In this document: positions 1-6,370 of the stretch, piece after piece
How the letters are laid out: each line of letters opens with the position of its first letter
Numbering within the stretch: position 1 is the stretch's first letter
Assembly (NCBI GenBank): GCA_002372875.1
Contig: DFJD01000019.1
Location: 10,157-16,741 of the forward strand
From: Clostridiales bacterium UBA3680
Lineage (GTDB): Bacteria; Bacillota; Clostridia; Lachnospirales; CAG-274
Reading direction: 5' to 3'
DNA length: 6,585 nt
Notes under the pieces: generated by a model
Seen by the model: the letters and a program-made list of their open reading frames with translations, nothing else
Database searches by the model: none
What the model was told of the DNA's origin: nothing
Program-made: the position numbers and the translations under genes

Positions 1-494
1 AGGTTTGAAAGAGGCTCGTCCATGAGGAATACCTTGGGAGAACGCACGATAGCACGTCCCATGGCAACTCTCTGACGCTGACCACCTGATAAAGCCTTGG
101 GCTTTCTGTCAAGGAGATGATCGATATCAAGGATTTTTGCTGCCTCATGCACCTTCTTATCTATCTCTGCCTTAGGCACTTTTCTAAGCTTAAGAGCAAA
201 TGCCATGTTATCATAAACTGTCATATGAGGATAGAGAGCATAGTTCTGGAAAACCATCGCGATATCTCTGTCTTTGGGAGATACGGTATTGCAAAGCTTT
301 CCGCCAATGATAAGCTCGCCGTTTGATATATCCTCAAGACCTGCGATCATTCTAAGAGTTGTAGACTTACCACAACCCGAGGGACCTACAAAGATGATAA
401 ACTCCTTGTCGGCAATATCAAGATTAAAGTTCTTAACAGCTATAAAACCGTTAGGGTACTTCTTAACAATGTTCTTAAGTTTAACTTCTGCCAT
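1..494 (-). CDS. Sugar ABC transporter ATP-binding protein, MalK/UgpC/MsmX type (partial, N-terminal 164 residues)
   Basis: This is the cytoplasmic ATPase subunit of a carbohydrate ABC importer; it hydrolyses ATP to drive uptake through a pair of membrane permeases. The translated part carries, in order, Walker A GPSGCGKST (residues 37-45), the Q-loop glutamine in VFQNYALYPHMTV (Q83), the ABC signature LSGGQ (135-139) and Walker B VFLMDE (155-160), followed by the start of the D-loop. The segment around PKDRDIAMVFQNYALYPHM is typical of the MalK/UgpC/MsmK group. The start at 494 is set by an AGGAGG at 505-510. The window edge removes the rest of the nucleotide-binding domain and the C-terminal regulatory (TOBE-like) domain, so about 200 residues of a usual ~370 are missing. 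No permease gene is visible. Members such as Bacillus MsmX serve several sugar importers, and a stand-alone gene would fit that, but the downstream side is out of view. Confidence 0.96.
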   Translation of the reverse strand, partial: MAEVKLKNIVKKYPNGFIAVKNFNLDIADKEFIIFVGPSGCGKSTTLRMIAGLEDISNGELIIGGKLCNTVSPKDRDIAMVFQNYALYPHMTVYDNMAFALKLRKVPKAEIDKKVHEAAKILDIDHLLDRKPKALSGGQRQRVAMGRAIVRSPKVFLMDEPLSN

Positions 495-504
495 TTAACT
501 TATT

Positions 505-510
505 CCTCCT
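505..510 (-). promoter_or_regulatory. Ribosome binding site of the ABC ATPase gene
   Basis: A perfect AGGAGG lies 10 bases upstream of the ATG ending at 494. It sits just downstream of the last leader hairpin (518-533), so it should stay single-stranded when that hairpin forms. Confidence 0.85.
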
Positions 511-517
511 TTAATGT

Positions 518-574
518 CGGATATTTCTATCCGTTATACGAAGGCAAAACCTTCGGAGAGCATAAATTAGCTCT
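518..574 (-). promoter_or_regulatory. Three consecutive hairpins in the 5' leader of the ABC ATPase gene
   Basis: In the transcript direction, three perfect short stems follow one another. The first has AGAGC/GCTCT arms (570-574 with 557-561, 8-base loop). The second has CGAAGG/CCTTCG arms (550-555 with 539-544, 5-base loop). The third is CGGATA-GAAA-TATCCG (533-518), whose loop is a GNRA tetraloop. They occupy almost the whole leader between a candidate -10 at 587-592 and the ribosome binding site. There is no T-run after any of them, so they do not look like intrinsic terminators. A role in mRNA 5'-end protection or in binding a regulator is inference. No known riboswitch class is recognised. 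Confidence 0.6.
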
Positions 575-586
575 TAAAATCTTGAT

Positions 587-592
587 ATTATA
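587..592 (-). promoter_or_regulatory. Candidate -10 box for the ABC ATPase gene
   Basis: A TATAAT reads on the minus strand, placing transcription start near 580, just before the first leader hairpin. No good -35 hexamer is seen 16-18 bases upstream. Other TATAAT hexamers on the same strand at 635-640 and 710-715 also lack a convincing -35. The true promoter is therefore undecided among these sites. Confidence 0.35.
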
Positions 593-869
593 ATACAACA
601 TTACAAAAAATCTCTCTATGTTAAAATTGCACAAATTATAACAATCAATTTTGTTTATTATGCTGAGCTTGAAACAGATTTTTAATATAGTGTGTTAAAT
701 TTATCTTTTATTATAAAAAAATAACTGCCATTATGTAATAAATCGGGAAAAATAACCAAAAAATACCCCTTTGTACCAATATTAACAATTTTTCGACGTG
801 ATTATTTTGTATTTTTTGTTAACAATTATGTAAAAATCAAGGAATAATAGTTTTCAACCTCAGCCCCTG
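593..869. other. AT-rich intergenic stretch with no gene seen
   Basis: This part of the gap is strongly AT-rich and has no open frame with a ribosome binding site in either direction. It holds additional TATAAT-like hexamers on the minus strand (635-640, 710-715) and two copies of TTAACAATT (782-790 and 819-827). No structured RNA or recognised operator was found. It probably serves as the upstream promoter region of the ABC ATPase gene. Confidence 0.5.
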
Positions 870-1101
870 CCCACCTTTGGGGGAGAACAGTTGCCGTCAC
901 GTTATGCTTTTCCGCTATCAATATACATTTATATCACGAAAAATCACATAATAACAATCGGAAGTGTGCATGCGTTCTCCCCTCCCCACCTTGGGGAGGG
1001 GAACAGTCGCCGTCACGTTATGCTTTTCCTCTATCGATATATGTTTATATCACGAAAAATCACTTAATCACAATCGGAAGTGTGCATGCGTTCTCCCCTC
1101 C
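870..1101. repeat. Two tandem copies of a 116-base intergenic repeat
   Basis: Copy 1 spans 870-985 and copy 2 spans 986-1101. From 890-985 against 1006-1101 I count seven substitutions and no gaps. Each unit starts with a C/G-rich palindromic arm, continues with an ~84-base core (containing GCCGTCACGTTATGC and ATCACGAAAAATCAC) and ends with GTTCTCCCCTCC, which is the left arm of the next palindrome. Both copies are noncoding and clearly richer in GC than the flanks. A short CA run (1101-1110) follows. The array lies between the pectinesterase terminator and the ABC promoter region. The pattern resembles a dispersed palindromic intergenic repeat or nonautonomous element that was duplicated in tandem; which of these it is cannot be told from one window. 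Confidence 0.85.
978..1002. repeat. Perfect C/G-rich palindrome at the junction of the two repeat units
   Basis: Arms TCCCCTCCCC and GGGGAGGGGA (10 bases each) flank the 5-base loop ACCTT. Transcripts of either strand could fold into a strong hairpin. The same arms appear only partly at the left edge of copy 1 (864-886) and as a left arm alone at the end of copy 2 (1091-1101). Confidence 0.85.
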
Positions 1102-1163
1102 ACACACACATCAATTTACAAACCACCTCTGATCTTAATATTCACAATCACCGCTTATTCAAC

Positions 1164-1191
1164 AAAAAAAGGAGACCGAAGTCTCCTTTTT
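1164..1191 (-). terminator. Intrinsic terminator of the pectinesterase gene
   Basis: In the minus-strand transcript the stem GGAGAC-TTCG-GTCTCC (1186-1171) is followed by seven T (1170-1164). The loop is a C(UUCG)G tetraloop, an exceptionally stable form. It begins about 15 bases after the pectinesterase stop codon. The five T on the other side of the stem could give weaker termination of plus-strand transcripts. Confidence 0.93.
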
Positions 1192-1205
1192 CCGTTATTT
1201 AATTA

Positions 1206-4200
1206 TTATGACTCAGAGGGAGCTTTCTCTACGGGATAGAGATAATTGCTATTGAGTGTCTTCTGGAGGATATGAGTAGAATCCGCTGATTCAACAACTG
1301 TGTTGCCGTTTACATCAGCCTGAACCATATCAATGCCTGCAACAGACTCGGGTCTTAATGTATACTGATATACAAGAGCCGCATCAGCTGCATTAACTGT
1401 TTCGTTGTCGTTAGCATCTCCGAAGTTATACATTGTTTCATAATGAACGGGAACCCATCCACCTAATGTCTTATCAACGATGTTATCGCCTACAACATAT
1501 TCATTGATAAGCTCTGCGGGAAGAACCTCGGGTACAACAGCAGCTACTGTACTTGCGGTAACTCCGGTTGCGGGGAACTTATTTCCGTCATTAACGTTGT
1601 TGTATTCATAGAATTTTGCTCCGGAGTCGCTTGAGGACATCTGACCCCAACCGGATGCTTCGTTGATATATCCGTTTGTCTCTGTTCCGATGAAGGAAAC
1701 GTTGGAACCTGAACCCCATGTTCTACCATAGGAGCCGAGAGGAGCCTTTGTATCGTCATCAGCTGTTACATAACAATTTCTGAATACGTAAGGATTTGTC
1801 TTAGCAGCTGTGATATAACCGATCTTTTCGTTGTTCTTTCCGTCGGAATATGTCTTCCACTGAAGTTCGCAGTTATCGAATACAGCTGTGAACTCACCGC
1901 AGATATAGTCTACATTACCGCCGATTACGGAATCCTTAACGTATACGCTGTAGCCGTTGTCGGCAGAACCGTTACGTCCGAATGTATCCTGTGAAGAAAG
2001 GATCTTGCAGTTATAAACTTCAATGTTCTTAGCTTCAATGTAGAATGCGTTTGAACGCTCTTTTGTTGAGTAGATAGCTACGTCTGTTCCTATCTCTCTT
2101 TCTGTTACAAGACCGCCTGCAGAATGCTCAAAGTCAGCAGCATCCTTAGCTGTTACTTCGTAGTTGTAAGTGTTCTTGAAGATAGTATCTTCTGCGATGA
2201 AGTTATCGCCTCTTATGATGGCAACACCGCCCCAAAGAGAGCCGTTACCTTCCTGAGAGTCATACTTATCGTAGAAGAGTTCCTCATTATAAAGACCTGT
2301 GGAACCGTCTATTGAATAATAGAAAGAACCAACGCCGTAATACCAAGAAATTGTATGTCCGTTACCCTTTACTGTTGTATAAGGAGCATCAAATACTATC
2401 TGCTCTTCGATATCATCTGTAAGCTCGATAGTCATTCTACCTGCCTCGCCCTCGGGTCTGTCAAGGAGAGTATTGATATACTTGTTTGCATCCTTGAGTG
2501 TAGGGAACTGCTCACTGGGAACTTGGATAGTTGTATTGTTTTCATCAAACTTAGCAACATCAACAACATCGATCCAGTAGAGGTAGTTAGCACCTTCACC
2601 TGTGATATTTACGGTAACAGTTGATTCTGTACCGTTTGTAAAGTAGCTGTTTGTTGTGGGGTTAGCTGCATTTGCAGAACTGGTTGTTGTTACGGAATTC
2701 TGTCCGTTAATATCCCATGTACCGGCATACCAACCTGCAACCGTTATCTTCTTGAAGCCGTCAACGGGGATAACGATCTTATCGCCTGCAGATGCTCTTA
2801 TGGATGTAGAGTTGTTGAGTTTGATAGGAGCAGTCTCATTTGCACTTACATACTGAACCTGCTTATCGGCATCATCCTTCTGTATATCCTTGGGAAGGTC
2901 GATGTGTGAAGGATCGTTTGCCTTAAGGTAGATATCGTTCTCGTTAGGCTCTGCTCCATCAAGAGGATTACCCGCCTCATCAACGGTTGAATGAACTTTA
3001 ACCTTATCTATTGTTGTATAGTTGAGAGAACCCTCAATAACTGTGTTGTAATCACCGGGTTTGATATCTACGGTGTAGCTTGAGCCATTGATTGTAGCCT
3101 CTGTAACATTTCCGCTGATCATATTCTTGAACTTGATAGCGGTAACATCGCTTGCATTGCCGTCACTTGTGATTATATCGCCTGTGAGTGTTTCATCGGG
3201 GATCTCATAAAGTTCGAGCTTGATGGATGTTGTGTTCTCGTCGATCTTGATCTTGTCGGTACCGTTTGCGCTGAACTTAACACCGACACCGGGATCTACA
3301 GACTTAACCTGATAGGTATGTCCTGCATTGAGCTCTACACTGTTTGTTGTCTTGTCTACGGAAGCAACGCTTGTTCCAAGGAATACATCCTCAAGTGTAA
3401 ATTTGGATGCATCAAAGTTGTATGTGCTTTCTCCGGGTGTTGACCAAGGCTCAACAGCTATGTCAACCTCTTCATCAAGTGCAAAGTTAACTCCGCAGAA
3501 ACCACAGTTATTTGTCTTACCTGTTGTGGAAAGAACGTATGTATGTCCCGGCTCAGCCTGGAATGCTACATACTCAACACCAACTTCGGTATCAAGAAGC
3601 CAGTTGTTAGCACCGTGAGGTATTCTTTCGCCTGTAGCTGTATCAAAGTCCCAAACTCTTACAAATGAACCCGTATAAACAAAACCTACAAATGTACCTG
3701 CCTGTACACAATCGAATACAAGTGCGGTACCGTCACCAAACTGAGGAATTGCCGTAATATCGTTTGCTGTGGCATTTCTGTTACCTGCCTTGTAAGCATT
3801 AACGATTTTTCCGTCTCTTTCGAGATTCATGAAGTTCTTATTATTGTTGTTGGGAGTAAATCTTTCAAGACCATCCTCATATTCGGCATTCTTGTTACCT
3901 ACAAGTCTGAGTGAGGAATCTCCGTACTTGATCTCCTGCTGTTCGAATGTCTTTATAACGGTGGGATTTCCGTCTGCATCGGGAGCACCCTCAACATCGG
4001 TAGCTAACTCATCAAACCAAATATCAATATTTTCGCCCTGACCTGTGGGAAGAGCAGAGTTTTCAACGGTGATGTTGTGAACGTATGTCTCACCGGGCGC
4101 ACCTGCATCGAATGTAAGAGTAAGAACCGTTGCCTCGCCCTTATATTTGATAACCTGAGCGGTTTCGGCGCCGTCTTTCTCCTGGTCGTGACCTGCAGCC

Positions 4201-4736
4201 TCGGTATTTTTTCCTGCAAAGGTGCCTATGGTGTTACCGTTAGCATCGGAAAGTGTCCATGTGCTGCGTCCGTATATACAAGATGTAAAGAGAATCTTCG
4301 CATTTCCGGAAACAGCGATCTCATAAGAATCGCCGGGCTTGTTTGTAACACCGTGGCTATCTGTTCTGATTTTGGAATTTACACTTGCATGGGCAACTAT
4401 CGTTCCATCTGCGAGAGACATTCCGTCTAAAGCCTGTCCTTTTGTTGCATCATCTGCAGCAAGTGCAACGAAGTCGGCAACGTAAGTTTTGCCGGGCTCG
4501 GGTGTTGCCAAAGCGGCAAGCTCGATTTTCGCATCATCGGATGATGAAGAACTCGATGTAACGGCAGCGGAGGATACTGTATTATCCTCTACGACCTCGG
4601 TCTCATCGGAAACCTCTTCCTCGACAGCAACGGTCTGAACACGACCTGTAGCTGCCATTGCAGGTGAATACACAGCGGATGTAACCATGATACCCGCGAG
4701 CATACCACCTATTGCTCTGTATAAGCGTTTTTTCAT
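1206..4736 (-). CDS. Secreted multidomain pectinesterase (CE8) with C-terminal dockerin
   Basis: This 1176-residue exported enzyme should remove methyl esters from pectin homogalacturonan, giving pectate and methanol. The N-terminus is a signal peptide (1-28, K2-K3-R4, hydrophobic core, AMA before cleavage), followed by an acidic/serine linker (39-68). Beta-sandwich-like modules fill about 82-226, 232-430, 440-510, 514-605 (carboxypeptidase-regulatory-like) and 606-730. The CE8 beta-helix runs from about 732 to 1060. It shows SSQDTF (Q916, D917), GNVDYICG (D943, the expected nucleophile) and SYGRTWG (R1005, W1007), which match the family's acid/base Asp, nucleophile Asp and substrate-binding Arg/Trp. 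A dockerin follows at 1105-1168 with two calcium-loop repeats beginning at D1107 and D1141, implying attachment to a cohesin scaffold. The start at 4736 has AGGAGG 7 bases upstream; a longer frame from TTG at 4814 would ruin the signal peptide. The gene ends in its own terminator. Confidence 0.93.
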   Translation of the reverse strand: MKKRLYRAIGGMLAGIMVTSAVYSPAMAATGRVQTVAVEEEVSDETEVVEDNTVSSAAVTSSSSSSDDAKIELAALATPEPGKTYVADFVALAADDATKGQALDGMSLADGTIVAHASVNSKIRTDSHGVTNKPGDSYEIAVSGNAKILFTSCIYGRSTWTLSDANGNTIGTFAGKNTEAAGHDQEKDGAETAQVIKYKGEATVLTLTFDAGAPGETYVHNITVENSALPTGQGENIDIWFDELATDVEGAPDADGNPTVIKTFEQQEIKYGDSSLRLVGNKNAEYEDGLERFTPNNNNKNFMNLERDGKIVNAYKAGNRNATANDITAIPQFGDGTALVFDCVQAGTFVGFVYTGSFVRVWDFDTATGERIPHGANNWLLDTEVGVEYVAFQAEPGHTYVLSTTGKTNNCGFCGVNFALDEEVDIAVEPWSTPGESTYNFDASKFTLEDVFLGTSVASVDKTTNSVELNAGHTYQVKSVDPGVGVKFSANGTDKIKIDENTTSIKLELYEIPDETLTGDIITSDGNASDVTAIKFKNMISGNVTEATINGSSYTVDIKPGDYNTVIEGSLNYTTIDKVKVHSTVDEAGNPLDGAEPNENDIYLKANDPSHIDLPKDIQKDDADKQVQYVSANETAPIKLNNSTSIRASAGDKIVIPVDGFKKITVAGWYAGTWDINGQNSVTTTSSANAANPTTNSYFTNGTESTVTVNITGEGANYLYWIDVVDVAKFDENNTTIQVPSEQFPTLKDANKYINTLLDRPEGEAGRMTIELTDDIEEQIVFDAPYTTVKGNGHTISWYYGVGSFYYSIDGSTGLYNEELFYDKYDSQEGNGSLWGGVAIIRGDNFIAEDTIFKNTYNYEVTAKDAADFEHSAGGLVTEREIGTDVAIYSTKERSNAFYIEAKNIEVYNCKILSSQDTFGRNGSADNGYSVYVKDSVIGGNVDYICGEFTAVFDNCELQWKTYSDGKNNEKIGYITAAKTNPYVFRNCYVTADDDTKAPLGSYGRTWGSGSNVSFIGTETNGYINEASGWGQMSSSDSGAKFYEYNNVNDGNKFPATGVTASTVAAVVPEVLPAELINEYVVGDNIVDKTLGGWVPVHYETMYNFGDANDNETVNAADAALVYQYTLRPESVAGIDMVQADVNGNTVVESADSTHILQKTLNSNYLYPVEKAPSES
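1226..1421 (-). other. Dockerin domain region of the pectinesterase
   Basis: This covers roughly residues 1106-1170 of the pectinesterase. Repeat 1 begins GDANDNETVNAAD and repeat 2 begins ADVNGNTVVESAD. Each has D at loop position 1, N at 3, N at 5 and D at 12, as in type I dockerins, although position 5 is N in both where D is commonest and position 9 is E in repeat 2. Each loop is followed by a helix (ALVYQYTL and STHILQKTL). The residues usually contacting cohesin differ between the repeats. Binding specificity cannot be inferred from this. Confidence 0.85.
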
Positions 4737-4742
4737 TGATAC

Positions 4743-4748
4743 TCCTCC
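4743..4748 (-). promoter_or_regulatory. Ribosome binding site fixing the pectinesterase start
   Basis: AGGAGG on the minus strand lies 6-7 bases before the ATG at 4736-4734. The Lys/Arg-rich signal peptide begins at exactly that ATG. The open frame extends upstream to a TTG at 4814 with no comparable site, so the shorter form is preferred. Confidence 0.9.
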
Positions 4749-4817
4749 TTTATGAAGAAATTTATTGTAAGTTTTGTCTAAATTGCGCACATAAAATTCG
4801 ACAATATTGCACAATTC

Positions 4818-4833
4818 TTTACAACCTTGTAAA
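4818..4833. promoter_or_regulatory. Perfect palindrome at the pectinesterase transcription start (operator candidate)
   Basis: Seven-base arms TTTACAA and TTGTAAA are separated by only two bases and sit one base downstream of the -10 box, over the predicted start site. The two-base gap is poor for an RNA hairpin loop but normal for a dimeric DNA-binding regulator. The binding protein is unknown. A repressor site is inferred from position. Confidence 0.55.
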
Positions 4834-4834
4834 C

Positions 4835-4862
4835 ATTATACCATAAATCTTTATAAAATCAA
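4835..4862 (-). promoter_or_regulatory. Sigma-A-type promoter of the pectinesterase gene
   Basis: The -35 TTGATT (4862-4857) and the perfect -10 TATAAT (4840-4835) are separated by 16 bases. Start of transcription is expected near 4828, giving a leader of about 90 bases. It lies in the 176-base gap after the MATE gene. I see no strong intrinsic terminator between the two genes, so some read-through from MATE is possible. Confidence 0.75.
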
Positions 4863-4912
4863 TATAAAAATTTAATTTTTGTGAAATATTACATACACAA
4901 TAGATATAGTTA

Positions 4913-6283
4913 TTAAGTTTTCCTACTCTCAATTCTTTTTTTCCATACCCCCGCAAGGTAGAGTAACCACAGGCATACAGCCGCGGCGGCATTGCTGACG
5001 GCAACGGAGTACCAAACGCCCTTTTCGTCCATTTTAAGCAGATTTATAAGCACCCACACCGTGCCGAGCCTGAAGAGCCAAAGCCTTGCCACCTCTATTA
5101 TCATTGTATAATGGGTGTTGCTTGTGCCGTTAAAAAACGCTTTTGTGGTATCGTAAAGACCGTTTGTAAAACAAAAAAATGCCATTATCGACAGAAAATC
5201 CACGCCCATTTTAAGAACGTTTTCATCCTTTGTGAATATACCGACTATTGCCGATGCAACTATTCTTCTTGAAAATATGAAACCTGCAACAAGAAGAAAG
5301 ATCATACACATTTTTCTTGCGGTCTTATATGCCTTTTGCGCCCTGTCAAGCTGTTCCGCTCCGATATTCTGACTTATTATTGTGGTACAGGCATTACCCA
5401 TGGCACTTGAAGGAAGGGTTATTATACTGTTTATCTTGTTACCTATTCCGTAGGCTGCCATTGCCGCAGGTCCGTAAAGATAAACGTTCTTTGTCATAAG
5501 CAAAAATCCGAACTGCATGGTTGAATTACCAAAGGCGGTGGGCAGACCGATATAAAATATCCTTTTAATTTTTTTGAGGTTGAAGTGAAATCCCTTAAGT
5601 TTAAGTCCTATCGATACATTCTTTCCGCTCAAAAGCTTAAGGGCAATAAGGGCGCATGGTACTTTTGCCCCTGCTGTGGCAAGAGCGGCTCCTGCTATGC
5701 CCCACCCAAAAACGAACATAAAAACGGGGTCGAGGATCATATTTATTACTATTCCCAAAAAGTTGAGTTTTGTGGGGGTCATGGTATCTCCCTGTGCCTG
5801 CATTACGGATGCAAAAGTATTTATTGTCATTAGAAAAGGAAGATCGAGCAAAACTATTCTTAAATATGTAACTGCCGCAGGCTTTACATCTCCTTCCGCC
5901 TTTAACCAATCAACGGCAGAGGGGGCAAAAATTATGCCTAAAAAGCCTAAAATAACAGCAAGAAGGATATTAAACACAAAGAGCTGATTTGCCATATCCT
6001 TCGCATCTTCCGGCTTTTTTTCTCCGATATAGCCGGCAAGAAGAATGCTTCCCGCCGCGGTAAGTCCCATACCAAAATTTATTATTATATTTTGTATGGG
6101 CGAAACAAGGGAAATAGCCGCCTGTTCGGTAGTGCCCAACCTTCCGAGCCAAAATGTATCGGTAAGGTTGTACATTGATTGTATGATACTGTTGAGCACC
6201 AACGGTAAAGCTAACGAAACAATAGCCTTTTGAAGAGAGCCGTTCAATATCTCTCCGGTGTTTTTTTCGGACAAAGAACTCAT
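4913..6283 (-). CDS. MATE family efflux transporter
   Basis: This 456-residue inner-membrane antiporter of the multidrug and toxic compound extrusion family would expel cationic compounds in exchange for Na+ or H+. Its length is normal for the family. Typical signatures are the first helix region LPLVLNSIIQSMYNLTDTFWLG (about 26-47), QAQGDTMTPTKL (162-173), the ILDPVFMF segment (183-190) with GWGIAGAALAT following (193-203), and the second-half helices from about 243 with the AAYGIGNKI segment (276-284). The protein reads as two six-helix halves joined by a basic loop around 220-240. The start at 6283 is chosen because GGAGG (6289-6293) lies 5 bases upstream. The alternative ATG at 6295 overlaps that site, and the much longer frame from 6484 runs through a transposase remnant and the promoter. 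The gene is the first of the minus-strand pair MATE then pectinesterase. The substrate cannot be predicted. Confidence 0.95.
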   Translation of the reverse strand: MSSLSEKNTGEILNGSLQKAIVSLALPLVLNSIIQSMYNLTDTFWLGRLGTTEQAAISLVSPIQNIIINFGMGLTAAGSILLAGYIGEKKPEDAKDMANQLFVFNILLAVILGFLGIIFAPSAVDWLKAEGDVKPAAVTYLRIVLLDLPFLMTINTFASVMQAQGDTMTPTKLNFLGIVINMILDPVFMFVFGWGIAGAALATAGAKVPCALIALKLLSGKNVSIGLKLKGFHFNLKKIKRIFYIGLPTAFGNSTMQFGFLLMTKNVYLYGPAAMAAYGIGNKINSIITLPSSAMGNACTTIISQNIGAEQLDRAQKAYKTARKMCMIFLLVAGFIFSRRIVASAIVGIFTKDENVLKMGVDFLSIMAFFCFTNGLYDTTKAFFNGTSNTHYTMIIEVARLWLFRLGTVWVLINLLKMDEKGVWYSVAVSNAAAAVCLWLLYLAGVWKKRIESRKT

Positions 6284-6288
6284 TATTT

Positions 6289-6293
6289 CCTCC
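6289..6293 (-). promoter_or_regulatory. Ribosome binding site that decides the MATE start
   Basis: GGAGG on the minus strand is 5 bases before the ATG at 6283-6281. The in-frame ATG at 6295-6293 overlaps this site and has no good site of its own, so translation most likely begins at MSSLSEKN. Confidence 0.8.
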
Positions 6294-6314
6294 ATTCGTA
6301 ATGTCGGTTTGGCA

Positions 6315-6345
6315 TACTTACAAAATGTAATTATACATTTAAGTA
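6315..6345. promoter_or_regulatory. Inverted repeat spanning the MATE -10 box (operator candidate)
   Basis: The inner arms AAATGTA (6323-6329) and TACATTT (6334-6340) are perfect with a 4-base centre. Outer arms TACTT (6315-6319) and AAGTA (6341-6345) extend the symmetry with a 3-base offset on one side. An overlapping TTACA/TGTAA pair (6318-6322 and 6326-6330) is also present. The position over the -10 box suits a repressor of a drug-efflux gene. No regulator gene is visible in the window. Confidence 0.5.
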
Positions 6346-6358
6346 GGTATTTTTGCAA
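6330..6358 (-). promoter_or_regulatory. Sigma-A-type promoter of the MATE gene
   Basis: The -35 TTGCAA (6358-6353) and the perfect -10 TATAAT (6335-6330) have the ideal 17-base spacing. The leader would be about 40 bases. The promoter begins about a dozen bases after recognisable transposase sequence ends, so the MATE gene has its own start of transcription independent of the remnant. Confidence 0.82.
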
Positions 6359-6370
6359 CAAAAACGAAAT

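Noticed and set aside
870..1101. CRISPR-like array (palindromic repeat with longer intervening sequence)
   Set aside because: The intervening sequences are nearly identical to each other rather than unique, the period is 116 bases, and there are no cas genes. It is a tandem duplication.
964..1239. Plus-strand 91-codon open frame across the repeat and the terminator
   Set aside because: It has no ribosome binding site, runs through a tandem noncoding repeat and the stem of an intrinsic terminator, and ends inside the pectinesterase gene on the other strand. Its peptide shows no recognisable domain.
4737..4814. Longer pectinesterase start from TTG at 4814
   Set aside because: It would place 26 extra residues before the signal peptide, overlaps the predicted leader, and lacks a ribosome binding site. 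The ATG at 4736 has AGGAGG.
4863..4912. Possible terminator between MATE and the pectinesterase
   Set aside because: Only A/T-only complementarity is present (around 4862-4880), with no GC stem followed by a T-run, so a terminator cannot be supported.
5585..5987. Several plus-strand open frames opposite the MATE gene
   Set aside because: They are antisense shadows with no ribosome binding sites and no recognisable protein features; the minus-strand MATE frame accounts for the whole region.
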